Below, piece after piece: positions 1 to 8,527 of a stretch of 64,000 bases of DNA. This DNA is from Portibacter lacus. GTDB taxonomy: Bacteria > Bacteroidota > Bacteroidia > Chitinophagales > Saprospiraceae. Positions within the stretch are counted from its first letter, which is position 1. Each line of letters starts with the position of its first letter. The stretch covers positions 186,001 to 250,000 of the forward strand of contig NZ_JAJNKA010000005.1 of the NCBI RefSeq assembly GCF_021533215.1, written 5' to 3'. The notes under the pieces were generated by a model. It was not told the origin of the DNA, made no database searches, and saw only the letters and a list, made by a program, of their open reading frames with translations. The translations under genes were made by a program, and so were the position numbers.

Positions 1-1
1 A

Positions 2-892
2 ATGATGGCTCTCGAACTCAAGCCTGGTGACGAAGTTATTGTACCTGCTTTTACATATGTTGCTACAGCAGAGGTTATTGCACTTTTAGGCCTAGTTCCC
101 ATTATGGTTGATGTTAACTTAGATGATTTCAACATCAAAATTGATGAAATTGAAGAAAAAATTACAAACAAAACCAAAGCAATTGTTCCTGTCCATCTTT
201 TCGGACAAAATGCTGATATGGAATCTATATTAAGATTAGCAGAAAAGCACAATCTTTACGTTATAGAAGATGCAGCACAATCCTTAGGTTCAACATACCA
301 AAACAAGAAATCTGGAACAATCGGTGACATAGGCTGTACTTCCTTTTTCCCAACAAAGAACCTAGGATGCATGGGCGATGGTGGCGCACTCTTTACCAAC
401 AATGATGATTTAGCTGCTAAAATTAGAATGATTGCCAGTCATGGTCAAATCAAAAAGTATCACCATTCTGTTATTGGTGTTAACTCAAGACTAGACGCCC
501 TTCAAGCAGCGATTCTTGATGTCAAACTAAAATATCTAGATGATTATGCTACTGCTCGAAGAACTGCAGCTGATCGATATGACCACTTAATTACAACATC
601 AGAAAACATTAAAACACCTAAAAGAAATAAAAATAGCGATCACGTATTTCACCAATATACTTTACAGAGTGATCAACGCGAAGCATATATTAAAAAATTG
701 AAGGAGAAAAATATACCTAACAATATTTACTACCCGATTCCTTTGTATAGACAAGAAGCTTTTAAAAGAGGAAACGAAGACCTTTATTTGCCAAATACAG
801 AGCAACTTTGCAAAACAGTTTTCTCGTTACCAATGCATACCGAATTAACTAACGATCAACAAGAATTTATAGTTAATCAACTTTTATCTTAA
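2..892 (+). CDS. DegT/DnrJ/EryC1/StrS aminotransferase, 5' end cut by the window (WbpE-like)
   Basis: PLP-dependent sugar aminotransferase that transfers an amino group to a nucleotide-linked keto sugar. The reading frame is open to the left edge. Only 296 residues are present against the usual 360-380, and the first visible residues align with the middle of the cofactor domain, so the true start lies outside the window. Visible marks are GDEVIVPAFTYVAT, the IEDAAQ cofactor-binding motif near residue 88, and the Schiff-base lysine in FPTKNLG near residue 119. A WbpD-like acetyltransferase (3772-4830) and a WbpB-like dehydrogenase (15792) nearby suggest a 3-amino-uronic acid route (WbpB-WbpE-WbpD). 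That specific substrate is inference; the family call is firm. Confidence 0.9.
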   Translation: MMALELKPGDEVIVPAFTYVATAEVIALLGLVPIMVDVNLDDFNIKIDEIEEKITNKTKAIVPVHLFGQNADMESILRLAEKHNLYVIEDAAQSLGSTYQNKKSGTIGDIGCTSFFPTKNLGCMGDGGALFTNNDDLAAKIRMIASHGQIKKYHHSVIGVNSRLDALQAAILDVKLKYLDDYATARRTAADRYDHLITTSENIKTPKRNKNSDHVFHQYTLQSDQREAYIKKLKEKNIPNNIYYPIPLYRQEAFKRGNEDLYLPNTEQLCKTVFSLPMHTELTNDQQEFIVNQLLS

Positions 893-944
893 ATTTGCGC
901 CACAATAAATTACATAAGCCATTAGTCATCAAATAAATATAAAC

Positions 945-2372
945 CTGAAAGAAGAATTAAAAAACCTTCATTACGAAGAACTTCTTAGTTCTGGAGGAGA
1001 TGAAAGAATAGATCTGCTAGAAACTGGTAAACATAAATATCACCTAGCTCCAAATGATTATAATGGACTATTTACCAGGGGATCATGCACTTGCTCGTGC
1101 CTTAATCCACAATCTGGTTCTAAGCTAAACGGTTTTGGAACTTATATAGATTCAGAAGATTTTTCGAAAGTAAGAGGTCGACAATCTAAAAGACTTAAAG
1201 ATCTTTTTAACTATAAAGGAAAAGATGCTTTTGATGTCATCTTTGCTCCTTCTGGAAGTGATCTTGCATACTTGCCAATGATCTTCTCAGAAATATTGAA
1301 TCCGGGGAAAAAGAAACTTGTCTTGTTAACTTGCCCAGAAGAATTAGGCTCTGGGTCTCAAATGGCATTTTTAGGAAAGTATTTTGGTGATAGAAACCAA
1401 TTTGGTGATAATGTAGAAAAGGGAGAAGACATCAACCCAACATATGATATAAGCCTAAGCAGGTTTTCTGCCAGAAATAATAAAGGGCTGATTATTGACC
1501 ATGCTTCTAATATCAAAGAAGAAATCAACAACCATCCCGATGTTTCTAAAATAGGAGCGTTAGTAATTGGTAGTAAATCCGGAATCGAAGATGATATTAG
1601 CTTAATTCCTAAGATTGATGAAAATGTGATGTGGGTCGTGGATTTATGTCAATTTAGGAATTCTAAAAAGTTAGTAAATCAACTACTTTCGATGAATTGT
1701 ATGGTTATGATTACCGGTTCTAAGTTCTATATGGCTCCTCCGTTTTGCGGAATCATGCTGATACCAAAGAAAGTCGGAGATAAAATCAAAAAATCTAAAG
1801 TTGAACCTGCATATATTAAGGGCTATGACCGAATCTTTTCATATTATGATTTTCCAAGTTCTTATGAGAACCTTCGTAAATTCCTTCCTAAGAAAGTAAA
1901 TAAAGGATTAACTCTTCGTTGGGAAATCGCCCTAGATGAAATGGAAAGGTTCAGCAGTATTTCAACTGTCACGGTGAATTCATTGCTAAATAAATGGAAT
2001 ACACTGGTCAATAAATGCATCGAAGAAAGCAAGCATTTTGAATTGATGCCGCATCAAGACAAAACAAATTTCACCATCATTTCATTTAAAGTGAAAAATC
2101 CTAAAGGTGGCTTTCTAGAATATGACGAATTGAGAAGTTATTTCAAATATGTCGTTGATCAGAAACATGATTGTTTCGACCGCTTTGATAGGGTGTTTTT
2201 CGGCCAACCAGTAAGGTATGGACACGGAGCATTCATTAGACTTGCTGTAGGTAGTAATAATATATTCAATTTACTCAAGCGAAGTCCAGAAACTCGCTTT
2301 GATAATGATAAAATCCTGGTCGATTTATTAGATCGAAAGGTGGTAGAGTTTATGAGTGAAAAAAATATCTAG
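945..2372 (+). CDS. PLP-dependent fold-type I enzyme (aminotransferase-like), no ATG start
   Basis: The frame is open from 918 to 2372, but the first ATG/GTG/TTG is TTG at 1272, which would remove about 110 well-formed residues (for example GGDERIDLLETGKHKYHLAP). CTG at 945 is chosen because it gives a plausible N-terminus (KEELKNLHYEELL) just after the upstream gene; ATT 921 or ATA 933/939 are alternatives. The protein of about 475 residues shows a fold-type I layout: an Asp in WVVDLCQFR and the presumed Schiff-base Lys in MITGSKFY, followed by a Pro/Gly-rich strand. The substrate is unknown. It sits 11 bases before a fold-type III decarboxylase, so the two probably act in sequence, perhaps making an amine or amino-acid substituent for the glycan. 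A lost start codon or sequencing error cannot be excluded. Confidence 0.7.
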   Translation: MKEELKNLHYEELLSSGGDERIDLLETGKHKYHLAPNDYNGLFTRGSCTCSCLNPQSGSKLNGFGTYIDSEDFSKVRGRQSKRLKDLFNYKGKDAFDVIFAPSGSDLAYLPMIFSEILNPGKKKLVLLTCPEELGSGSQMAFLGKYFGDRNQFGDNVEKGEDINPTYDISLSRFSARNNKGLIIDHASNIKEEINNHPDVSKIGALVIGSKSGIEDDISLIPKIDENVMWVVDLCQFRNSKKLVNQLLSMNCMVMITGSKFYMAPPFCGIMLIPKKVGDKIKKSKVEPAYIKGYDRIFSYYDFPSSYENLRKFLPKKVNKGLTLRWEIALDEMERFSSISTVTVNSLLNKWNTLVNKCIEESKHFELMPHQDKTNFTIISFKVKNPKGGFLEYDELRSYFKYVVDQKHDCFDRFDRVFFGQPVRYGHGAFIRLAVGSNNIFNLLKRSPETRFDNDKILVDLLDRKVVEFMSEKNI

Positions 2373-2383
2373 TAGCGCAACCA

Positions 2384-3532
2384 TTGCGAAAATATACAGA
2401 TAAAGAAATTAGTCAGATTGCAAAGGAGATCCTTCTGAAAGGACCTATTGAGAAGTCATTGTATGTCTATGCTCGTGAAATATTGAAAATCAGACTAGAT
2501 CATATAAAGTCAATTTTTCCTTCTACAACGAATCATGCTGTTGCTATAAAAGCCAATTCTCATCCTGAAGTCTTAGGTGAAATCGTAAAGCAAGGTTGTG
2601 GTCTTGAAGCTGCTTCTTTTGAAGAAGTTTTATTAGCACATCATGCAGGTTGCCCTGCTGAAAAAATAGTTTTCGATTCTCCAGTGAAAACAGTGAATGA
2701 AATTAAGAATTGTACCGATAGATTTCCTGGAATGATCTTAAATGCAAATTGTTTTGCGGAACTAGAGAGGCTTAAGGAAGTAGATCAATTAAAAATTGGC
2801 ATACGAATCAATCCGCTAGTGGACATCGGTTCTCCTGGAATATTTAATGTTAGTGGTGTAAATTCTAAATTTGGAATTCCAGTTACAGATAGAGCGAAGA
2901 TTGTTGAATATGCTTTGAAGATGGAAAATGTTCGAGGACTACATATTCATGCGGGTTCAGAGATAGGAAGTCGAGAAAATCACCTTAAGGCCATTGGTCT
3001 AATTGTCAATGTAGCAGAAGAAATACGAAGCAAAGGAAAGAAACTTGACTTTATAGACATTGGCGGAGGAATACCACCGAGTGAAGAAAGCTTAGACGGT
3101 TTTTATACTGGTTTAATTCAAGAATGTCCTGAAATACAAGACTATCAAATCATTACAGAATACGGCCGTTTTGTTCAGTCTCATTGTGCATTTGTCTTGA
3201 GTAAAGTCGAATACATATTGGATCATTGTGAACCTAAAATTGCTCTAATCCATGTTGGTGCTGACTTGTTTCCACGGGAAATATATAGTTCATCGCCACC
3301 ACATCATGATTTTATAATACTTAACTCAGCAGGAAATCAGAAAAAGGGAATCAAAGAGCGTTACGACATCGGTGGACCCTTGTGTTTTTCAGGAGACTTC
3401 CTTACTAAAGGAACCGATTTGCCACATATAGAAGCAGGCGATTTTGTTTGTATTACAGATACTGGAGCGAATAGTTTAAGTATGTGGAGTAGACATTGTA
3501 GTAGGGAGGTGGTGGAGGTGAGGGTTTGTTGA
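2384..3532 (+). CDS. Fold-type III PLP decarboxylase (LysA / ornithine decarboxylase-like)
   Basis: Member of the alanine-racemase-fold decarboxylases that remove the alpha-carboxylate of lysine, ornithine, diaminopimelate or related amino acids. The N-terminal barrel carries the cofactor lysine in AVAIKANSH (about residue 56), a HIHAGSE motif, and the phosphate-binding loop DIGGGIPPSEES. The C-terminal beta domain ends with CITDTGANS. Length (382) is normal. The start is TTG; no ATG lies near. The last codons and stop run into a GTTGAT repeat array. Its partner is the fold-type I PLP enzyme upstream. It is unlikely to be the housekeeping lysA given its setting inside a glycan locus, but the substrate cannot be read from the sequence. 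Confidence 0.8.
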   Translation: MRKYTDKEISQIAKEILLKGPIEKSLYVYAREILKIRLDHIKSIFPSTTNHAVAIKANSHPEVLGEIVKQGCGLEAASFEEVLLAHHAGCPAEKIVFDSPVKTVNEIKNCTDRFPGMILNANCFAELERLKEVDQLKIGIRINPLVDIGSPGIFNVSGVNSKFGIPVTDRAKIVEYALKMENVRGLHIHAGSEIGSRENHLKAIGLIVNVAEEIRSKGKKLDFIDIGGGIPPSEESLDGFYTGLIQECPEIQDYQIITEYGRFVQSHCAFVLSKVEYILDHCEPKIALIHVGADLFPREIYSSSPPHHDFIILNSAGNQKKGIKERYDIGGPLCFSGDFLTKGTDLPHIEAGDFVCITDTGANSLSMWSRHCSREVVEVRVC

Positions 3533-3589
3533 TAAAATGAGGTTGATAGAGAGTTGATCGGGTTGATATAAATAGTTGATTGGGTTAAT
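3528..3589 (+). repeat. Degenerate GTTGAT phrase array (left side of four-helix-bundle element)
   Basis: Six copies of GTTGAT or GTTAAT spaced about 9-13 bases apart start at 3528, 3542, 3553, 3562, 3575 and 3584. The first overlaps the stop codon of the decarboxylase. Two more copies lie at 3745-3750 and 3754-3759, just before the four-helix-bundle frame opens. The related inverted phrase (TATAGGGTT on the other strand) appears at 4182-4227. Confidence 0.6.
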
Positions 3590-3631
3590 AAAGTAGGAGG
3601 TCACTTAAAATTACGAACCTCGATTTTCAGA

Positions 3632-3769
3632 ATGTCTAAAGAAGCTTGGGCTTTAGCCCGAGAAAAGTTGGAGTTTAGGAAAAAGGTTTATGGGAAACCA
3701 CTGATGGTCTCACTTCAAGCTGAGGCTATCAATGGGGTTTGCAGGTTAATTAGGTTGATAAATAATTAG
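3632..3769 (+). CDS. Small ORF, 45 residues, unknown function
   Basis: An ATG-started frame of 45 residues lies in the gap between the decarboxylase and the four-helix-bundle gene: it begins MSKEAWALAREKLEFRKK, is basic and helical in character, and ends INGVCRLIRLINN. Composition looks more protein-like than the repeat DNA on either side, but its last codons fall in GTTAAT/GTTGAT repeat units. It may be a small protein belonging to the repeat element, a gene remnant, or chance. No family is recognised. Confidence 0.25.
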   Translation: MSKEAWALAREKLEFRKKVYGKPLMVSLQAEAINGVCRLIRLINN

Positions 3770-3771
3770 AT

Positions 3772-4830
3772 ATCAAAAAGGAATATACTTTTTCATTTGA
3801 AAAATTAAAAGTATGGCAGGATGCAAGAGCATTTGTGTCATTAATCTACAATGTAACCAAAGCATTTCCACAAGAAGAAATTTATGAAATCACTGCACAA
3901 ATTCGTAGATCAGCAATTTCAGTAGCATCAAATATCGCTGAAGGTTCCTCCAGAATTAGTGTGAAAGAGCAAAAAAGGTACTACGAAATAGCTTTTAGCA
4001 ACGCAACGGAATGTCTCAATCAACTAATTATCTCTAATGATTTAGGCTACATAGAAAACCATGCTTTATTAACATTTAGAGAAAATATATCTAGAATAAC
4101 CTATAGTTTAAACAAACTCAAGTCATCACTTGATTCAAAACTAACCGTTTCAGAACCAAGCGAAGAATATAAACCAAAATCAACCTCCCTCAACCCTATA
4201 AACCCTATAAGCCCTATAAACCTAGCAAAAGAAAACCCGGAACTTATCCAGACCATTGGCTACACTTTCCACTACACAGCTTTAATCGACAACGATAGTG
4301 AAATTGGAGAGGGTACTAAAATCTGGCATTTCTCACATATTATGCCTCATTGTAAAATAGGAAAGAACTGTAACATCGGACAAAATGTAGTCGTTTCTCC
4401 AGAAGTCATTCTTGGAAATAATGTAAAAGTTCAGAATAACGTCTCTATATATACGGGTGTTACCTGCGATGATGATGTTTTCTTAGGGCCATCTTGTGTA
4501 TTCACAAATGTAGTTAATCCAAGAAGTGCAGTAAATCGACGAGGACAATATTCAAAGACACATGTTGGGCAAGGAGCAAGTATCGGGGCTAATGCAACCA
4601 TCGTCTGTGGTCATGATATTGGCAAGTTTGCCTTCATCGGTGCTGGGGCAGTAGTAACAAAGCATATTCCTGATTATGCATTAGCCGTCGGAAATCCAGC
4701 GAAACAAATGGGTTGGATGAGTGAATATGGTCATCGCTTAAAATTTGATGATAAAGGTGAAGCAACATGTATAAAGAGTGGAGATGCCTATATTTTAAAG
4801 GATAAAAACGTACATAAGGTAGGTGAATAA
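3772..4830 (+). CDS. Four-helix-bundle (23S rRNA IVS-type) domain fused to WbpD-like N-acetyltransferase
   Basis: Residues about 1-125 match the four-helix-bundle family found in 23S rRNA intervening sequences: FSFEKLKVWQ, then QIRRSAISVASNIAEGSSR. A linker of three-residue repeats (NPINPISPIN, encoded by a 9-base repeat at 4182-4227) leads into a left-handed beta-helix acetyltransferase beginning near GYTFHYTALIDND. Hexapeptide motifs follow (KIGKNCNIGQNVVVSP, GASIGANATIVCG), as in WbpD/WlbB, which N-acetylate a UDP-3-amino-uronic acid. The frame opens after a stop at 3763; the first standard start is GTG 3835, but the family N-terminus begins around ATC 3772, so the start is uncertain. The four-helix domain is normally a separate protein, which makes the fusion unusual. 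The last bases overlap the next gene. Confidence 0.8.
   Translation: MKKEYTFSFEKLKVWQDARAFVSLIYNVTKAFPQEEIYEITAQIRRSAISVASNIAEGSSRISVKEQKRYYEIAFSNATECLNQLIISNDLGYIENHALLTFRENISRITYSLNKLKSSLDSKLTVSEPSEEYKPKSTSLNPINPISPINLAKENPELIQTIGYTFHYTALIDNDSEIGEGTKIWHFSHIMPHCKIGKNCNIGQNVVVSPEVILGNNVKVQNNVSIYTGVTCDDDVFLGPSCVFTNVVNPRSAVNRRGQYSKTHVGQGASIGANATIVCGHDIGKFAFIGAGAVVTKHIPDYALAVGNPAKQMGWMSEYGHRLKFDDKGEATCIKSGDAYILKDKNVHKVGE
4182..4227 (+). repeat. AACCCTATA 9-base tandem repeat inside the coding sequence
   Basis: Units AACCCTATA at 4192-4200 and 4201-4209 and AGCCCTATA at 4210-4218 are flanked by degenerate copies (4182-4190, 4219-4227). Being a multiple of three, the repeat keeps frame and encodes the Asn-Pro-Ile linker between the four-helix bundle and the acetyltransferase. 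On the opposite strand it reads TATAGGGTT, related to the GGGTTGAT/GGGTTAAT units upstream of the same domain. Confidence 0.75.
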
Positions 4831-6202
4831 TAAAACAATTTTATGTTTTTTTGATACAGATTCTGGAAGGGATGTTCAAGCCATGGCACCTATACTCTTC
4901 TACCTTGAAAAAATTCAAGAATTTAATATAGTAATCAAATACTTCTTTGAAACTTATCTTATTGCTAGGATCAAACCTGATATGGTCTTCTTGCCAAATT
5001 GCGTAGGTGCCAGAGAGTACAATCAAATCCTTAAAGATTGCAGTAAAAGGGATATTCCTGCCTTTGGATTAACTGCTGAAGGAAATATTAAAGAAGAATT
5101 TTATAAGTCAGGAATAAATTGGGGCTGGAATAAAGATCAAATAATATTTCAAGATACACTTTGTTTGTGGTCCAATAAAAGCCTAGAAATGTATAAAAAA
5201 TATTGGCCAAAATCAGACTTTAAAAGAATTGCGGTCGCTGGTGGTTCTGGCTTTGATATTTACAAAATTGCATCACAGTCTAAAACCAATAAAAATTTAT
5301 TTAATGTTGGAAGTTATAAAAAGACTATAGGATATGCAGGGTGGGCATTTGGCAAAACTAATTCTCAGCATAACATCAAAATAATAAAAGCACAATTTAA
5401 AGACGATTTTGAAAAAGAATTAGCTTGGAGAAAAAAGAAAGAAAAAGAGATGGAAAGCATTCTTAGAAGTGCAATAGAGCAAAATCCGGAATATCTTTTT
5501 ATCTTAAAAAAACACCCTAAAGAAAACTCTGTGAACGATCTTACAGATCTACAAAATGAAATGAGTAGTCTTGAATCTTACCCTAATGTAATTTATTTGA
5601 AAGATGAAACTTATGCACTTTATGAAATAATAGGAAGCTGTGATGTTTGGACTTGTTTCGAATCAACTACAATCCTCGAGGCGTGGTTAATGGGTATACC
5701 AACAATAAATATAAAACCCAATAACGAAAACAAATATGAAACTACTATTGCAAATGGCTCACTTAAAGCAATTGATGCCTTATCCTTTAACGAATTAATT
5801 AACAAACTTAGTAATTCTGAATTGGAAGAATTATTTAAAGAGGACGCATTATTGAATTATCGAGAAAAAATCATTAAAGATTCTATTGGGTTTAGTGATG
5901 GGCTTAATCATTTACGGATAGTGAAGGAGTTAATGAAAAGTTTCGAAAAGAAACGTCATCCAAAATACAGTCTTTCAAAAATGAATTTTTACCACAAATT
6001 CTTGATGACATCAATGAAAACACTTACAAAAAGCAAGTTCTTTTTAAAATTTGCAATTGTAAAAAAACACTATTTCCTTTTTCATACTTTTGATATAGAT
6101 CGATTAAATAAGAACTTAACAAAGTACTACGAATTAATTGATAGTTTTTATAACCAAGAAAAACAGGAAATTGAAAATTTAATGAGTTATGAAACTATTT
6201 AG
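4823..6202 (+). CDS. GT-B type surface-carbohydrate glycosyl/glycerophosphotransferase-like protein
   Basis: A 459-residue soluble protein with a GT-B type plan. The N-terminal half has a Rossmann-like start (TILCFFDTDSGRDVQAMAPILFY would continue into an FNIVIKYF strand). The C-terminal half carries FILKKHPKEN and TCFESTTILEAWLMGIPTI, the donor-binding region seen in CDP-glycerol glycerophosphotransferase and KpsS-type capsule proteins. The GTG start overlaps the stop of the preceding acetyltransferase by eight bases, and the 3' end overlaps the FkbM gene by 14. A role in adding a residue to the surface glycan is likely; donor and acceptor are unknown. Confidence 0.65.
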   Translation: MNNKTILCFFDTDSGRDVQAMAPILFYLEKIQEFNIVIKYFFETYLIARIKPDMVFLPNCVGAREYNQILKDCSKRDIPAFGLTAEGNIKEEFYKSGINWGWNKDQIIFQDTLCLWSNKSLEMYKKYWPKSDFKRIAVAGGSGFDIYKIASQSKTNKNLFNVGSYKKTIGYAGWAFGKTNSQHNIKIIKAQFKDDFEKELAWRKKKEKEMESILRSAIEQNPEYLFILKKHPKENSVNDLTDLQNEMSSLESYPNVIYLKDETYALYEIIGSCDVWTCFESTTILEAWLMGIPTINIKPNNENKYETTIANGSLKAIDALSFNELINKLSNSELEELFKEDALLNYREKIIKDSIGFSDGLNHLRIVKELMKSFEKKRHPKYSLSKMNFYHKFLMTSMKTLTKSKFFLKFAIVKKHYFLFHTFDIDRLNKNLTKYYELIDSFYNQEKQEIENLMSYETI

Positions 6203-6974
6203 AACGATTAGTTCATCTGATAATTTTAATCGATTAAAACTTAAGTTTTTTAAGAATTCTAATATCTTTTTCAAATTAAAAAGATTTCTTCCTTCCACAT
6301 CTGAATCCTTACGAACAAAACTAATTTCAGATTTCTATAATATCAAAGTAATTATTGATATAGGAGCCAATAAAGGACAATTTTCTGAACAGCAACTTAT
6401 TCTAGGATATAAAGGAAAAATCGTTTCTTTCGAACCATCTCAAAATGCTCATGATGCACTTTCTAAACGAGCAGAAAAATATGCAAACTGGACTGTCCAT
6501 GAACCTCTAGCAATAGGCGAAAAGGATTCCGAATTAGAGTTTCACGAATATACTGATAGCGTTTTTAATTCTTTTTTAAAAGTAAAAGAAGATTTTCGCA
6601 AAGATAAGGATTATTTAAAAGACGTTGTTGTAAGAAAAGTTAAGGTTGCAAGGCTTGATGATTTACTACCTTCTATACTTACATCTGAATCAGATAACTT
6701 CTTGCTCAAAATTGATACTCAAGGTTACGAAAAACAAGTATTGGAAGGTTGTAAAAACTACATTAAGAAAGCTTCCATCATAAAAATTGAAATTCCAGTT
6801 AAAGCAATGTATGAAAATGTTGAATGGACATTCTATGACACAATTGAATATATGAAAGAGCTAAATTTCCACCCAATAAATTTTGATATTGAAGGTGTAA
6901 ATAAAAATGGGATTGTTAGGACCATAGATATGTCGTTCTTAAATACAAACATGCACAAACTACATGCTAATTAA
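6189..6974 (+). CDS. FkbM-family SAM-dependent methyltransferase
   Basis: Class I methyltransferase of the FkbM type, typically O-methylating sugars. The SAM-binding motif IDIGANKGQFS is near residue 55, followed by an acidic strand (IVSFEPSQNA). The family-typical KIDTQGYEKQVLEG is near residue 180. Length (261) fits. The start overlaps the upstream gene by 14 bases, and the Wzx flippase follows 6 bases after the stop, so it belongs to the same transcript. Confidence 0.88.
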   Translation: MKLFRTISSSDNFNRLKLKFFKNSNIFFKLKRFLPSTSESLRTKLISDFYNIKVIIDIGANKGQFSEQQLILGYKGKIVSFEPSQNAHDALSKRAEKYANWTVHEPLAIGEKDSELEFHEYTDSVFNSFLKVKEDFRKDKDYLKDVVVRKVKVARLDDLLPSILTSESDNFLLKIDTQGYEKQVLEGCKNYIKKASIIKIEIPVKAMYENVEWTFYDTIEYMKELNFHPINFDIEGVNKNGIVRTIDMSFLNTNMHKLHAN

Positions 6975-6980
6975 TTTCTA

Positions 6981-8495
6981 ATGGGTGTAATTCAACGACA
7001 AGCATCTAGAAATGTTTTTGTATATGGGTTCTCTATTATTTTAGGCATTATTAATAACCTATTTGTATATCCTAAATATATCATCATATATGGGTTTTTA
7101 CAAACCATATTAAGCTTTGTTAGATTGATATCACCTATATCTATTTGGGGCCTTGATTCTGTAATGAATAAATACCACGCTTATTTTAAGGATTCAGAAT
7201 CTAAAAGATTTCACTCGCTTATCATAAATTGGTTTGCTATCGCATTCTCTATATTTTCAGTTCTTTATTTTATCACCATTTTTATAATTGAGAACTTCAA
7301 CATTGGAGAAATAAAGAACTTGAGTTTAATCACCTCAAATTTTAAACTGATATGGCTATTCGTTTTTTGCTTTAGCTTACTTAGATTAGCGTACGTCTAT
7401 CAGATCATTAAGAAGTATGTTGCTTTATCTACTTTTTACTATAAAACCCTTTTACCAAAAATTGCTATTCCTGGTTTGTTGATAATTGGCGCCATATTTA
7501 ATTGGTCAAAAGAAGAATACCTTATTGGATTTATTCTATCCTGTTTTATCACTTTTATCTTAACCATTTTGATAGGTTCAAAAGTTAAAATTACTGAAAA
7601 GTTAAAACCACTTATTGACATTCCAAAATTGAATAGAACAGAGCTATTAAACTATGGAACGTTCGGAATATTCAATAGCTTTACTTCCTTATTAGCATTT
7701 AGTATTGATATACTTTTAGTAGGAATACTCATCAGTGAAGAAGCTGCGGGTTTGTATGCAGTTTTTTTATTCTTGGCTAATACGATAAGAATTCCATTAG
7801 ACTCTATATCTACAATGCTGCTTCCTATTATTGGATCATTTTGGAAAGATAAAGATTTCGATAAAATTAGTGATTATTATAAGAGAACAGGAAATGGGTT
7901 ATTCTTACTTACAACTGGAATTTTCTTAATGATTATTCTCTCTTTAGACGATATACTTTTAATAATGGGTAAGTCAGAATTTACGCTTCTTGCTAATTAC
8001 ATTATACTATCTATTAGTGCTAGCATAATCATAGACAGTATTACTTCTGTTAATACCCATATTATAGTTCAATCTGATAAGTACCGCTGGAATCTTGTGT
8101 TCACCGTATTCTTAGGAATCATGAACCTTATTCTCACTTACTATTTTATCGTTTATGTATTCGCCCCACCTTATCAAGCTGTCGGTGCAGCAATAAGTAC
8201 ATCATTTTCGATCATTTTGGTCAATCTAGCTAAGACAGTCTTCGTTTATAAACACTATAAAACACATCCTTTCCAAAAGAAAATGGTAATTACGATAGGT
8301 TTGGGCATTATCGCCTATTTCCTAATAAACTTCTTAAACTTCACAGTTTATCCATGGATTAACTTATTTATAATAAATGGGCTAGTGGCAGTGCTATTTT
8401 TCTTACCAGGTGTGTTCTTAAAGGTTTCAAAAGATATCAATGAAATAGCTACGAAGTATCTGAAAATGCTAAATATCAATATAAATTTAGGCTAA
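6981..8495 (+). CDS. Wzx-type oligosaccharide flippase (first of two)
   Basis: Integral membrane protein of 504 residues with about 12-14 hydrophobic segments spread over its length, in the MATE/MOP-like polysaccharide exporter family that moves lipid-linked repeat units across the inner membrane. It lies directly upstream of the first pseudaminic-acid operon. A second, shorter flippase is at 22850, so the locus encodes two. The assignment rests on membrane topology, length and context; the residue pattern is typical, but the substrate cannot be inferred. Confidence 0.85.
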   Translation: MGVIQRQASRNVFVYGFSIILGIINNLFVYPKYIIIYGFLQTILSFVRLISPISIWGLDSVMNKYHAYFKDSESKRFHSLIINWFAIAFSIFSVLYFITIFIIENFNIGEIKNLSLITSNFKLIWLFVFCFSLLRLAYVYQIIKKYVALSTFYYKTLLPKIAIPGLLIIGAIFNWSKEEYLIGFILSCFITFILTILIGSKVKITEKLKPLIDIPKLNRTELLNYGTFGIFNSFTSLLAFSIDILLVGILISEEAAGLYAVFLFLANTIRIPLDSISTMLLPIIGSFWKDKDFDKISDYYKRTGNGLFLLTTGIFLMIILSLDDILLIMGKSEFTLLANYIILSISASIIIDSITSVNTHIIVQSDKYRWNLVFTVFLGIMNLILTYYFIVYVFAPPYQAVGAAISTSFSIILVNLAKTVFVYKHYKTHPFQKKMVITIGLGIIAYFLINFLNFTVYPWINLFIINGLVAVLFFLPGVFLKVSKDINEIATKYLKMLNININLG

Positions 8496-8527
8496 ATATT
8501 GCGTTTTAATAATGGAAAATATACATC

